This document shows, piece after piece, positions 50,191 to 58,703 of a stretch of 64,000 nucleotides of DNA. Positions within the stretch are counted from its first letter, which is position 1. The number at the start of each line of letters is the position of its first letter. The notes below the pieces were generated by a model. That model had not been told where the DNA came from, made no database searches, and was given only the letters and a program-made list of their open reading frames with translations. A program made the position numbers and the translations under genes. The stretch comes from Pseudolabrys sp. FHR47 (GTDB lineage: Bacteria; Pseudomonadota; Alphaproteobacteria; Rhizobiales; Xanthobacteraceae), in assembly GCF_005153485.1 (NCBI RefSeq), contig NZ_CP039740.1, positions 4,453,520 to 4,517,519 of the forward strand. Reading direction: 5' to 3'.

Positions 50191-50219
50191 TTGTCGAAAC
50201 CGCAGCGACTGGCTATATA
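50191..50219 (+). promoter_or_regulatory. Sigma-70-like promoter upstream of leuC leader
   Basis: TTGTCG (50191-50196) and TATATA (50214-50219) are 17 bases apart. Transcription would start near 50226, at the ATG of a 31-codon reading frame (50227), so the leader peptide, if made, could come from a leaderless message. Confidence 0.5.
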
Positions 50220-50226
50220 CCCTGTC

Positions 50227-50322
50227 ATGGTTCTAAAGGTTCAGCGCATCATTCTGGCCGACCACACCCGCCTGCCCTGGCGGTTCTTCGGCCGCCTGAC
50301 CGCCGTCCAGGCCGGGCTTTGA
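50227..50322 (+). CDS. Putative leader peptide upstream of leuC
   Basis: A 31-residue frame, [20 protein letters not shown] followed by 11 residues ending LTAVQAGL. It has five Leu, three Val and two Ile, and most of the branched-chain residues are in the first ten positions. A strong stem, GGCGCGGCGCG with CGCGCGCGCC, follows the stop (50325-50350), and leuC begins 79 bases downstream. No ribosome site precedes it, and the predicted transcription start is close to its first base. A leader-peptide attenuator is possible, but there is no run of Leu codons. It could be chance. Confidence 0.42.
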   Translation: MVLKVQRIILADHTRLPWRFFGRLTAVQAGL

Positions 50323-50401
50323 CCGGCGCGGCGCGCTGACCGCGCGCGCCTGCTGCCCGCGAACGCTTCAGAACCAACCCTTTCAGACAAGGTACCAAGC
50401 C

Positions 50402-51805
50402 ATGCAACCGCGCACCCTGTACGACAAGATCTGGGACGACCACGTCGTCGATGTCCAGGAAGACGGCACCGCGCTGCTCTACATCGACCGCCACCTGGTC
50501 CACGAAGTGACCAGCCCGCAGGCCTTCGAAGGCCTGCGCACTGCCGGCCGCCCGGTCCACGCGCCGGAGAAGACGCTCGCCGTCGTCGATCACAACGTGC
50601 CGACCTCGGATCGTTCCAAGCCCAATCCCGATCCGGAAAGCGCCGAACAGATCGCCGCGCTGGCACAGAACGCCAAGGACTTCGGCATCACCTACTTTAA
50701 CGAACACGACAAGCGTCAGGGCGTCGTTCACATCATCGGCCCCGAGCAGGGTTTCACCTTGCCCGGCACCACGATCGTGTGCGGCGACAGCCACACCGCG
50801 ACGCATGGTGCTTTCGGCGCGCTCGCCTACGGCATCGGCACCTCCGAGGTCGAGCATGTGCTGGCGACGCAGACGCTGCTGCAGCGCAAGTCGAAGAACA
50901 TGCGCGCCATCGTCGACGGCAAATTGCCGCCGGGCGTGACGGCTAAAGACATCATCCTTGCCATCATCGGCGAGATCGGCACCGCCGGCGGCACCGGCTA
51001 TGCGCTGGAATATGCCGGCGAAGCCATCGACGACATCTCGATCGAAGGCCGCATGACCATCTGCAACATGTCGGTCGAAGGCGGCGCCAAAGCCGGCTTC
51101 GTCGCGCCGGACCAGAAGGTGTTCGAATATCTGAAAGACCGGCCGATGGCACCGAAGGGCGCAGCCTGGGATCAGGCCATGCGCTATTGGGAAACCTTGC
51201 GCTCGGACGACGGCTCGCACTTCGATCGGGAGATCAGGCTCGACGCCGCCAAGCTGCCGCCGATCGTGACCTGGGGCACCAGCCCCGAGCAGGTCGCCTC
51301 GATCGCCGGCCGCGTGCCGGTGCCGTCGGAAATCCACGATGAGAAGAAGCGCGTCGCGGCCGAGCGTTCACTCGGTTACATGGGCCTCAAGGGTGGCGAG
51401 AAGATCACCGACATCGCGATCGACCGCGTCTTCATCGGCTCCTGCACCAATGGCCGCATCGAGGATCTGCGCGAAGTCGCGCGCGTCGCGCAGGGCAAGA
51501 AGGTCAACGCCAATGTGTCGGCGATGATCGTGCCGGGCTCGGGCCTGGTGAAGCTGCAGGCGGAAGCCGAAGGCCTCGACAAGATCTTCAAGGAAGCCGG
51601 CTTCGACTGGCGCGAGCCGGGCTGCTCGATGTGCCTCGCCATGAACCCGGACAAACTGGCGCCGGGCGAGCGCTGTGCCTCGACCTCGAACCGCAACTTC
51701 GAGGGCCGGCAGGGCTACAAGGGACGCACGCATCTGGTGTCGCCGGCCATGGCCGCCGCCGCCGCGATCGCCGGGCATTTCGTCGACGTGCGCGAGTGGC
51801 GCTGA
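50402..51805 (+). CDS. leuC: 3-isopropylmalate dehydratase, large subunit
   Basis: A 467-residue [4Fe-4S] subunit that converts 2- to 3-isopropylmalate in leucine synthesis. Cluster ligands are in [11 protein letters not shown] (cysteine near 350) and [11 protein letters not shown] (two further cysteines, about 410). [23 protein letters not shown] and [12 protein letters not shown] are also family blocks. The small subunit leuD lies 5 kb downstream, not next to it, because accessory genes intervene. Confidence 0.97.
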   Translation: MQPRTLYDKIWDDHVVDVQEDGTALLYIDRHLVHEVTSPQAFEGLRTAGRPVHAPEKTLAVVDHNVPTSDRSKPNPDPESAEQIAALAQNAKDFGITYFNEHDKRQGVVHIIGPEQGFTLPGTTIVCGDSHTATHGAFGALAYGIGTSEVEHVLATQTLLQRKSKNMRAIVDGKLPPGVTAKDIILAIIGEIGTAGGTGYALEYAGEAIDDISIEGRMTICNMSVEGGAKAGFVAPDQKVFEYLKDRPMAPKGAAWDQAMRYWETLRSDDGSHFDREIRLDAAKLPPIVTWGTSPEQVASIAGRVPVPSEIHDEKKRVAAERSLGYMGLKGGEKITDIAIDRVFIGSCTNGRIEDLREVARVAQGKKVNANVSAMIVPGSGLVKLQAEAEGLDKIFKEAGFDWREPGCSMCLAMNPDKLAPGERCASTSNRNFEGRQGYKGRTHLVSPAMAAAAAIAGHFVDVREWR

Positions 51806-51829
51806 GCGCGAGCGAATCCTAAAACTGAA

Positions 51830-51859
51830 AACGCCGCCCAACGAGGGCGGCGTTTTTTT
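51830..51859 (+). terminator. Rho-independent terminator after leuC
   Basis: AACGCCGCCC pairs perfectly with GGGCGGCGTT around AACGA, followed by TTTTT. On the minus strand it lies just past the LamG gene's stop codon with an A/T stretch on the other side, so it may end both transcripts. Confidence 0.93.
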
Positions 51860-51882
51860 ATCGCACGATCGCGCCGGATTCA

Positions 51883-54000
51883 TCAGACGTGAATCTTTCG
51901 CGCCTCGCTGCTGCTTGGAATAAGTGGACAGTTCGATGGCTGCTGTGCCCACACATAGACGATGTAAGCCGCAGCGACGACCAACTCGGCGATGGTCTCC
52001 GCGACGGCCGCGGCCGTGCCGAACAGGGCGACCAGGATTTTCACGACAAGCCGTCCGAGCAGGTACCAGGACAAATAGCTCAAGGCGATCTTGATCAGCG
52101 GCCAGAGCACTCCGTAGTTCTGGAGGATGGCCAGGGTGCCGAATACCCCAGTCACGTTGGCCAAAGTCAGGTTCTGCGTGATGACGGTCATCAGCGGCCG
52201 GTTCTGCAGGATCTTCGTATTGATGAAATCCATCGCCTTCTGCGTCAGCGTTGCGTAGATACCGAAGATCGTCAGCAACGCCGAGACCACCGACCAGATC
52301 ATCTGAATACGCCACATATTGCAGTCGCTGATCGACTCTTCCGGCGCGCGGAACACCACGATGGATTTTTCGGGCGTGTGATGGATCAGGATGTGCTCGC
52401 CGGCGATCTTGTGATGCGTGATGATGCAGCGCATGTCGAACGGCCGTTCCCGCATCATGGTGCGGGCGCGCACCCAGGCGCTCTCGAGCCGCCCGCGAAA
52501 TTGAGCCCTCATCTCCGGCGGCATCAGCGCGACCAGCCGCCCTTCGAGATCGCTGCGCATCGCCTCGTCCAGCAATCTGTCGAGGTCCGGAACGTCGTCG
52601 AATGAAATCGACGCGCGGATCGACGCCATTTGCTCCGGCGGCAGTTGGGCGTAACCCGGCTCCGCATCGTAAAGATGAACTTGCGCCGGTCCCTGGCCGG
52701 GACGCACCGAGTTGGTCTGCGGCTTGAGCCACGCCGTGTCGGCAAGACCGATCGGAGTTCCGTCGACTTCATCACGCGGCAATGCCTGGGCGAAGTCGTA
52801 GTGCGAGACAAGGCCCGGCTCCATCAGCGGATAGCCGTTCTGCCACTGGGCTATCGCGGCGGCATCCAAACAGATGCTCCAGATGTCGACCGACTGAACG
52901 TAGCCCTGCAGGGTCCATGCGCTCGACGGCTGGTCGGCGATGACGGCGCCGGCGACAAGCACGTTGGGCGCGGATAGCGGCGAGATCGCTCCGAACGAGG
53001 AGTTGGACGTATCGATCGCGCCATTCACATAGATCGACAACGTCGCCGTCGCCGGATCGTAGGTCGTCGCAACATTGATCCATCGGCCATACGAGACCGT
53101 GGCGTTCGACAGCAGCGAATTCGACGCCACGCTGATATCGCCACGCAGCGACGCAAAGCGATAAGCGTTCACATTGGTGTCGTAGTAAAGATACAGCGCA
53201 ACACCGCTTTGAGCGTCAAGCGGCTGATTGACCAGGATCGCCTGACCCGCCGGAATGATGTCGGAGGTGGCACCGATCACGTTCGGGTTGTCGACGTAGA
53301 TCCAGGCCTGGATCGTATAGGCGTCGTTGCCGGCACCGCCAGGGTTGGTATTGGCGTCGCGAATTGGCTGGCAATAGGCCGTCCCGGTCAGCGACACGGA
53401 CGGCACCACGTTCATCACCGTGGCACCCGACGTCAACGTCAACGGCAGATTATGGCCCGATGTATCGGCCGGCGGATTGATCGAGAAATCGAAATAGGCG
53501 GCGTAAGCCTGGCTCGGGTCCGGGTCGAACATCGCATCGAGAATCTGCGAGAGCGACAGGGCCGAACTGTAGACCCGCACGCAATTGAGGTTGCCCTGCA
53601 GATTGCTGCCGATAACGATCGGATTCGATCCGGCGGGAGCGCTGCCTTTGATTGTCGCCTGGGTATCGAGTTCGCCATCGATATAGATCTGCAGCATATT
53701 GCCGGTGAAGACGCAGGCAAGATAGGTCCAGTCGTTCTCAGAGATCGGATTCGATGAGCCGTTCGACCACAATGTCGGCATGCCGACGATCTGGACGAAA
53801 GCCTGCCGGCCGACCACCCCGAATGCGAACGTCCCATCCTGCACGAGAATGTTCGCGGTATTCTGCAGACTGCCGAACTGAACCCAGGCAGCGATGGTGA
53901 AAGGCTGACTGCCATTCAGCGCCACGCCTATATTCGACGCGGTTTGCGCTTGGCCGGTGACAAAGAAGTTGGTCTGGAGAAAAGAGGTCGTGTTGGACAT
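51883..54000 (-). CDS. Two-LamG-domain protein with C-terminal membrane helices, function unknown
   Basis: A 705-residue protein. Two LamG-like jellyroll domains (about 10-175: ALNGSQPFTIAAWVQFGSL, YIDGELDTQATIKGSAP; and about 195-400: YTIQAWIYVDNP, YVNGAIDTSNSSFG) are followed by a soluble linker, an alpha-helical segment (about 480-555) and four or five hydrophobic helices (about 562-584, 617-650, 651-684). No signal peptide is visible, though LamG domains are usually extracellular. GC content is lower than around it. AAGGAG precedes ATG 54000. It is the second gene of a pair with the CARDB-like protein (51 bases upstream). I do not recognise a described system. Confidence 0.82.
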   Translation of the reverse strand: MSNTTSFLQTNFFVTGQAQTASNIGVALNGSQPFTIAAWVQFGSLQNTANILVQDGTFAFGVVGRQAFVQIVGMPTLWSNGSSNPISENDWTYLACVFTGNMLQIYIDGELDTQATIKGSAPAGSNPIVIGSNLQGNLNCVRVYSSALSLSQILDAMFDPDPSQAYAAYFDFSINPPADTSGHNLPLTLTSGATVMNVVPSVSLTGTAYCQPIRDANTNPGGAGNDAYTIQAWIYVDNPNVIGATSDIIPAGQAILVNQPLDAQSGVALYLYYDTNVNAYRFASLRGDISVASNSLLSNATVSYGRWINVATTYDPATATLSIYVNGAIDTSNSSFGAISPLSAPNVLVAGAVIADQPSSAWTLQGYVQSVDIWSICLDAAAIAQWQNGYPLMEPGLVSHYDFAQALPRDEVDGTPIGLADTAWLKPQTNSVRPGQGPAQVHLYDAEPGYAQLPPEQMASIRASISFDDVPDLDRLLDEAMRSDLEGRLVALMPPEMRAQFRGRLESAWVRARTMMRERPFDMRCIITHHKIAGEHILIHHTPEKSIVVFRAPEESISDCNMWRIQMIWSVVSALLTIFGIYATLTQKAMDFINTKILQNRPLMTVITQNLTLANVTGVFGTLAILQNYGVLWPLIKIALSYLSWYLLGRLVVKILVALFGTAAAVAETIAELVVAAAYIVYVWAQQPSNCPLIPSSSEARKIHV

Positions 54001-54051
54001 GGCCCGCTCCTTGTTGCTTACCCTGGAATTCTTGGCAGCGTTGAAGCGTCC

Positions 54052-55080
54052 TCACGACGAGGGCTGATATCCGATCGAGCAGTTTCCGACCTTGATCAAG
54101 ACGCCGACATTGGATCGACCGGCTGCCAGCGCCTTGGCGCGGATGATGTTCTCGTCTCTCTCCAGGGGGCCGAAGTCCTCGGCGAACATGGCGATCTCTT
54201 CCTGACTGTCGGAGCCAAAGTAGAGCGTCGTCTGAATGCTGGCGCCGCTCGGCCAGCTCGTTCCGGATGGCGCCTGCGCGATCGTTTCCATGTAACCGGA
54301 GTACTGCGGAGGCAGAAATGCTGAGGGTCCGGGAATCGCCTGATCCGGCGAGGTCACGGTCGTGGTCTGATTGATGCCGAGCGCGGTGTTGAGCAATTGC
54401 ACGGTGGTCCCGATCGGTACACCGCTGCATTGCGCCGACACGGCCATCAGTATCTGGCTGTTGAAACGGTTCGAAATCAGATTGAGCTGATCCCATTCCG
54501 GCTCGTTGGGATTGGTCACCAGCGTCATGTTGCGCCAACAGATATTCTGGTTGGTGCGAACCCACATCACGAACGAATCCCAGGTCGGAAAGGGCGGAAT
54601 ATCCGCCGCCGTCCAGGGATTGGCCAGGGTCGAAACGGCGCCGACCATGCAGTAATGCTGGCCGCTGGGCAGTGCCGCGGGTGTCCAGGTGAACGGCGCC
54701 TGCGTCACCGTCACGGCGTTGGCGTTGACGGAAGGGAGAGTATCGAACGGCTGCCACTGGTTGTTGACGTTGGCCAACAACGCGTTCGGCGTCCACTGAT
54801 CGGGAGTCATCAACAACGACGACGGGCACCAGTACAGATAGACCGTCCCGCCCGACGCCGTGGAGCCGAGGTTCTTGCCGCGCACATAGATGTAGTTGCT
54901 CTGATTGACGATCAGCGCCTTGTTGGGATCGCTGCTGTAATTAGCCGTGTAGGTTGAGGTCGGGTCGGCCACCAACTGGTTTTGATTACAGATGATATCC
55001 GGCGATGTGTAGGGATACCCGGGCGACGGCGACTGTCCCGAATCCTGCAATGAATCGCGTACCAGAATGTTCCAGCCCAT
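54052..55080 (-). CDS. CARDB-like beta-sandwich protein, partner of the LamG gene
   Basis: A 342-residue protein without a signal peptide. Its start, MGWNILVRDSLQDSGQ, is followed by YTSPDIICNQNQ and NQSNYIYVRGKNLGSTASGG, a pattern found in CARDB/APHP-type beta-sandwich domains (SPDI...N..NYIYVR). Cys-, Trp- and Asn-rich beta segments continue to about residue 260; the C-terminal 80 residues carry helices (DSQEEIAMFAEDFGPLERDEN). No enzyme motif is visible. GGGGGGCG precedes ATG 55080. TTGCATAGGTTGCAA (55115-55129), a 5-base-arm inverted repeat, lies 35 bases upstream and may be an operator. Confidence 0.78.
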   Translation of the reverse strand: MGWNILVRDSLQDSGQSPSPGYPYTSPDIICNQNQLVADPTSTYTANYSSDPNKALIVNQSNYIYVRGKNLGSTASGGTVYLYWCPSSLLMTPDQWTPNALLANVNNQWQPFDTLPSVNANAVTVTQAPFTWTPAALPSGQHYCMVGAVSTLANPWTAADIPPFPTWDSFVMWVRTNQNICWRNMTLVTNPNEPEWDQLNLISNRFNSQILMAVSAQCSGVPIGTTVQLLNTALGINQTTTVTSPDQAIPGPSAFLPPQYSGYMETIAQAPSGTSWPSGASIQTTLYFGSDSQEEIAMFAEDFGPLERDENIIRAKALAAGRSNVGVLIKVGNCSIGYQPSS

Positions 55081-55254
55081 TACGCCCCCCTATGTTGTCG
55101 TCCTTTCCTCATGCTTGCATAGGTTGCAAAACAGGTAAATTGCTACTGAAAATTTATTTGCGCACCGTTTGGTGTTGTGTGAATGCAGCGCAACGCCTCC
55201 GCGCCAACCGGCACGCGGGAGGTCAATGCTCAAATGACTTCAGTGACGGCGCTT

Positions 55255-55497
55255 CTACTGCCACCAGCAATGCATCACCGGCACAATGACCGTGCCGCTG
55301 GGACGATGCTGCTCGACCAGCCGCGCCTGACATTGGCGCGTCGAATTGGGTCCCGGCTTGGCGCGTCCCGGAGTGATGATGATGCGCTGGCGCGAGGCCT
55401 GCGCCACTTCGGTGCCGCGCGGCGTCTGGGCCGCGGCGGGCAGTGCCGCGACGGCAGCGATCGAACCGGCCAAGGCGACAGCGAGGATACGGCGCAT
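55255..55497 (-). CDS. Small exported protein, function unknown
   Basis: An 80-residue protein with a clear signal peptide (MRRILAVALAGSIAAVAALPAAAQ is written here only as its first 20 residues: MRRILAVALAGSIAAVAALP). The mature part has two cysteines (CQARLVEQHR; HCWWQ at the end) that could pair. ATG 55497 is chosen; a GTG at 55506 overlaps the upstream stop as GTGA and would add three residues. It follows another small secreted protein gene and may be co-translated. Confidence 0.7.
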   Translation of the reverse strand: MRRILAVALAGSIAAVAALPAAAQTPRGTEVAQASRQRIIITPGRAKPGPNSTRQCQARLVEQHRPSGTVIVPVMHCWWQ

Positions 55498-55502
55498 CGA
55501 GG

Positions 55503-55760
55503 TCACCAGCGCTGGCTGCGGGCGCTGTAGGGCGCGAACAGCCCGACACTGCGCTCGCGGCGCGGGGCGCGCTCGTAGACCACCCGATCCGAATGATGCG
55601 AGCGGGCATAGGCCGCGAAAGCCTGCCGGTCGGCGGAAGAGGAATAGCTGACCTTGCTGCGCGGCTCTTTGCAGCCAAAGAACTCGGCCGAGGCCGGCGT
55701 CGCGGCGGCGCCGGTCAGTGCGGCGGCGAGAATGGCGGATCCGAACAACTTCAGGGCCAT
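55503..55760 (-). CDS. Small exported protein, function unknown
   Basis: An 85-residue protein with a signal peptide (KLFGSAILAAALTGAAATPA, cut after SA near residue 25) and a basic, Ser/Arg/Tyr-rich mature part (SKVSYSSSADRQAFAAYARS, then RAPRRERSVGLF). One Cys remains in the mature part. Its stop overlaps the next small gene's possible GTG start. No family recognised. Confidence 0.7.
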   Translation of the reverse strand: MALKLFGSAILAAALTGAAATPASAEFFGCKEPRSKVSYSSSADRQAFAAYARSHHSDRVVYERAPRRERSVGLFAPYSARSQRW

Positions 55761-55888
55761 GACGTGTCCTTTCGCGATGCCGCCATAATAGTTAACGGCC
55801 GCCTATTCCGCAAGCACGGTCAACGGCTTGGCCAGTCCTTCCGCGGCGCGCTTGGTTCGGACCGCCGTCTCGCCTAGATAACCCTCCC

Positions 55889-56314
55889 ATGGCACGCGAA
55901 TTCGACGATCCGGAGGGCTGGTTCGGGGCGGAAGCACCCTCGCTCGACGATATCGAGGCCCTGGCCCAGGCCGCCTATGCCCGGCTGCCGGAAACCTTCC
56001 GGGCGCTGTGCGAGGGGCTGGTCATCCAGGTCGACGATTTTCCGACCGATGAAGTCCTGGAGCACATGGGCGCGGAGAGCGAATTCGACCTGCTCGGCCT
56101 GTTCCAGGGCATCGGCCTGCCGTTCCGGTCCGACCAGATCACTGGGCAGATGCCGAATATGGTTTGGTTGTACCGGAGGCCTATCCTGGACTACTGGGCC
56201 GAGCACGAAGAGACGCTCGGCGCCATCGTGACCCACGTCCTCGTGCACGAGATCGGCCACCATTTCGGCCTGTCGGACGAAGACATGGAAGCGATCGAAG
56301 CCAGCGTGGAATGA
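55889..56314 (+). CDS. Zincin-like metallopeptidase family protein (DUF1025 type)
   Basis: A 141-residue protein with the zinc motif His120-Glu121-Ile-Gly-His124 (VLVHEIGHHFGLSD) near the end, preceded by RSDQITGQMPNMVWLYRRPILD. The N-terminal half is Asp/Glu-rich. This matches the short single-domain metallopeptidase family present in most alphaproteobacteria, with unknown substrate. Confidence 0.92.
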   Translation: MAREFDDPEGWFGAEAPSLDDIEALAQAAYARLPETFRALCEGLVIQVDDFPTDEVLEHMGAESEFDLLGLFQGIGLPFRSDQITGQMPNMVWLYRRPILDYWAEHEETLGAIVTHVLVHEIGHHFGLSDEDMEAIEASVE

Positions 56315-56324
56315 AGGGCCGGAC

Positions 56325-56789
56325 ATGACGCTGACGGAATTGACGTGGCTGGCGCTTGCCGCCTACGGCGTCCACATTCTCGAGGAATTCACCTTCGATT
56401 GGCGGAACTGGGCGCGCAACGTGCTCAAGCTGCCGGCGGAGTGGGACCATTTCTACGTCACCAATGCGCTCGTAATCGTGCTGGGGGCCGTGGCGGCCCA
56501 ACTGGCGGCGACCCGGCCGGTGATTGCGCTCGGCTTTCCCGCGCTGATGATCATCAACGCCACGTTCTTCCACGTCCTGCCTTTCATCCGGGCCAAGGGC
56601 CGCTTCTCGCCGGGGCTGATTACGGCGGTTCTGCTGTTTTATCCGCTCGGTTTTGCCTGCTTCCGGGTTGCCGATGCCGGTCCGGGGGACATCGCCGCCG
56701 CCTTTCTGATCGGCGCCGGCTTGATGGCCTCCCCGGTTGCGCTGCTTGTGCTGAAGGACAAACCCTATTTTCGGCAGGACCGCGCCTAA
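56325..56789 (+). CDS. HXXEE domain-containing membrane protein
   Basis: A 154-residue protein with four or five hydrophobic helices. The family motif H-x-x-E-E is His17-Ile-Leu-Glu20-Glu21 (AYGVHILEEF); the second conserved histidine is in NATFFHVLPFI. Function unknown. It starts 10 bases after the metallopeptidase gene and is probably in the same transcript. Confidence 0.88.
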   Translation: MTLTELTWLALAAYGVHILEEFTFDWRNWARNVLKLPAEWDHFYVTNALVIVLGAVAAQLAATRPVIALGFPALMIINATFFHVLPFIRAKGRFSPGLITAVLLFYPLGFACFRVADAGPGDIAAAFLIGAGLMASPVALLVLKDKPYFRQDRA

Positions 56790-56897
56790 CCAAAAAACCC
56801 GCATGGCAGGGCCTCCGGGCGGGCTATTGACCGGGCCCCCGGACCGCTTCAGAAAGACGGTCCACGAGCCGCTCTCATCGGCTAACGCGAGGAAACG

Positions 56898-57503
56898 ATG
56901 GAAAAATTTACTCACCTCGAAGGCGTCGCCGCCCCGCTGCGGATCATCAATGTCGACACCGACATGATCATCCCGAAGCAGTACCTGAAGACGATCAAGC
57001 GCACCGGACTGGGCAAGGGCCTGTTCTCGGAGCAGCGCTATCTCGACGACGGCGCCGAGAACCCGGAATTCGTGCTCAACAAGCCGGCCTATCGCAATGC
57101 CAAGATCCTGGTCGCCGGCGACAATTTCGGCTGCGGCTCCTCGCGCGAGCATGCGCCGTGGGCTCTGATGGATTTCGGCATCCGCTGCGTGATCTCGACC
57201 TCGTTCGGCGATATTTTTTATAACAACTGCTTCAAGAACGGCATCCTGCCGATCCGCGTGTCGCCGGAAGACCTCGAGAAGCTGTTCGACGACGCCGATC
57301 GCGGCGCCAATGCCACGCTCTCGGTCGATCTCGAAAGCCAAGAAATCCGCGGCCCGGATGGCGGCGTCATCAAGTTCGACGTCGATGCGTTCCGCAAGCA
57401 CTGCCTGCTCAACGGCCTCGACGACATCGGCCTGACCAAGCAGAAGGCCGACAAGATTTCGAGTTTCGAGCAGAAGGCCGCCGCCGCGCGCCCGTGGGCG
57501 TAA
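56898..57503 (+). CDS. leuD: 3-isopropylmalate dehydratase, small subunit
   Basis: A 201-residue swivel-domain subunit that pairs with Leu[47 protein letters not shown] and [13 protein letters not shown] are the family blocks. AGGAAAC precedes the ATG. It lies 5.1 kb from leuC, with the LamG/CARDB pair and other accessory genes in between. Strong terminator follows. Confidence 0.97.
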   Translation: MEKFTHLEGVAAPLRIINVDTDMIIPKQYLKTIKRTGLGKGLFSEQRYLDDGAENPEFVLNKPAYRNAKILVAGDNFGCGSSREHAPWALMDFGIRCVISTSFGDIFYNNCFKNGILPIRVSPEDLEKLFDDADRGANATLSVDLESQEIRGPDGGVIKFDVDAFRKHCLLNGLDDIGLTKQKADKISSFEQKAAAARPWA

Positions 57504-57528
57504 ATCCGGTCGCATGCAGATAACCGAA

Positions 57529-57559
57529 AGCCGCGCCAAAGGGCGCGGCTTTTTTCTTT
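57529..57559 (+). terminator. Rho-independent terminator after leuD
   Basis: AGCCGCGCC pairs with GGCGCGGCT around AAAG, followed by TTTTTCTTTT. It sits 26 bases past the leuD stop. Confidence 0.93.
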
Positions 57560-57574
57560 TCGGCACGCGCTAAA

Positions 57575-57778
57575 TTAAAGCTCGACCTTGCCGTACAGCG
57601 TGACGTTGAGGCCGATCTTCTCGCAGGTCAGATGCACCGCGGTGTCGATGGTGCCACCGCGCAAATCGCCGCGGTCCATAGCCTCGCGGATGACCTTGGT
57701 CAGCTCGGCCTGCGCCTGCGGACGCACCGTTTTGATGTAACGGTCGATCGCAACCTGCAGGGCTTTGTCGCCGATCAT
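57575..57778 (-). CDS. Small DUF6494-like protein
   Basis: A 67-residue protein beginning MIGDKALQVAIDRYIKTVRP. A helical N-terminal half (QAQAELTKVIREAMDRGDL) and a C-terminal strand pair (TVHLTCEKIGLNVTLYGKVEL-like end) match the DUF6494 type by layout. The role is unknown. GAAGAAAC precedes ATG 57778. Confidence 0.72.
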   Translation of the reverse strand: MIGDKALQVAIDRYIKTVRPQAQAELTKVIREAMDRGDLRGGTIDTAVHLTCEKIGLNVTLYGKVEL

Positions 57779-58034
57779 GTTTCTTCGACGGGCCTGTATG
57801 GCGCGCGCAACAAACAACATGCGCGGCGCGGGTTTCGCTGCGCGATATTAGCCATGATCGCAGCGGCAAGACAGGCGCCGCAGCTTCCATTTTAGGCAGC
57901 TAGTTAACGTCCGTATGACGGTCGCAGCGGCGGCGTTAGCGATAGATTCATCTTGTTCTGTACCGCCGCGCCCATCTGGTTAAGATGGCCTTGCCGCACC
58001 GCCGAGATATCCGCCGAGACCACAGGAGAGTGAG

Positions 58035-58625
58035 TTGAGTTACTTTTCCCCGACCAAGGGCGACCGCACCGCAAAGCCGGTCGAGACCGCCGCGCCGGAA
58101 GCCAAGCCCACCGCCGCACCGCTGCGCACCGCCGAGCGCGAAATCGTTTCCACGCTGGGCGCCGGACTGCTCATTACCGGCAACATCGTTTCCACCGGCG
58201 GCGTGCAGGTGTTTGGCCGCGTCGTCGGCGACATCCACGCCGCGCATCTGGTGGTCGGCAAAGGCGCCAATATCGAGGGCAATGTCCGCGCGCAGGATGT
58301 CATCATCGACGGCACCTTCAAGGGCACCATTCACGGCAATGTCGTGAAGCTGCAATCGACCGCCATGGTCGAGGGCGAGGTTTATAACCGCTCGCTGGCA
58401 ATCGACCAGAACGCAAATTTCGAGGGCGTCGCCCGCCGGCTGTCGCAGCCGGTCGAAGCGCCGCTGGACGACCAGATCGCCGTGAAGCCGTCGACCCCGG
58501 CCTTGGTGCCGGAACAGCCGACCACCACCGCCTATGCCTATGCGAATGGCGGCAACGGTCACGCCACCCACGATGGCGGCAATATGAACAGCGAACTGCC
58601 GAACGGCCAGACGTCGAACTACTAA
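58035..58625 (+). CDS. Bactofilin family polymer-forming protein
   Basis: A 196-residue protein with a disordered Pro/Ala-rich N-terminus (1-35), a bactofilin beta-helix core (ISTLGAGLLITGNIV, VFGRVVGDIHAAHLVVGKGANIEGNV, GTFKGTIHGNVVKLQ, about 36-130) and a disordered Gly/Asn-rich tail. Bactofilins polymerise without nucleotides and shape cells or localise enzymes. AGGAGAG lies before the TTG at 58035, which I take as the start. Confidence 0.9.
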   Translation: MSYFSPTKGDRTAKPVETAAPEAKPTAAPLRTAEREIVSTLGAGLLITGNIVSTGGVQVFGRVVGDIHAAHLVVGKGANIEGNVRAQDVIIDGTFKGTIHGNVVKLQSTAMVEGEVYNRSLAIDQNANFEGVARRLSQPVEAPLDDQIAVKPSTPALVPEQPTTTAYAYANGGNGHATHDGGNMNSELPNGQTSNY

Positions 58626-58653
58626 GTCCGGCCACATCGGCTCCGAGGAAATC

Positions 58654-58682
58654 AAAAGGCGCGGGATCACCCCGCGCCTTTT
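58654..58682. terminator. Bidirectional terminator between bactofilin and CoA-ester lyase genes
   Basis: AAAAGGCGCGGG and CCCGCGCCTTTT form a 12-base-pair stem with loop ATCAC. The A and T tracts on the two sides make it usable in both directions, and both flanking genes converge here. Confidence 0.9.
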
Positions 58683-58703
58683 CGTTTGGATGTGACCCGA
58701 AAT

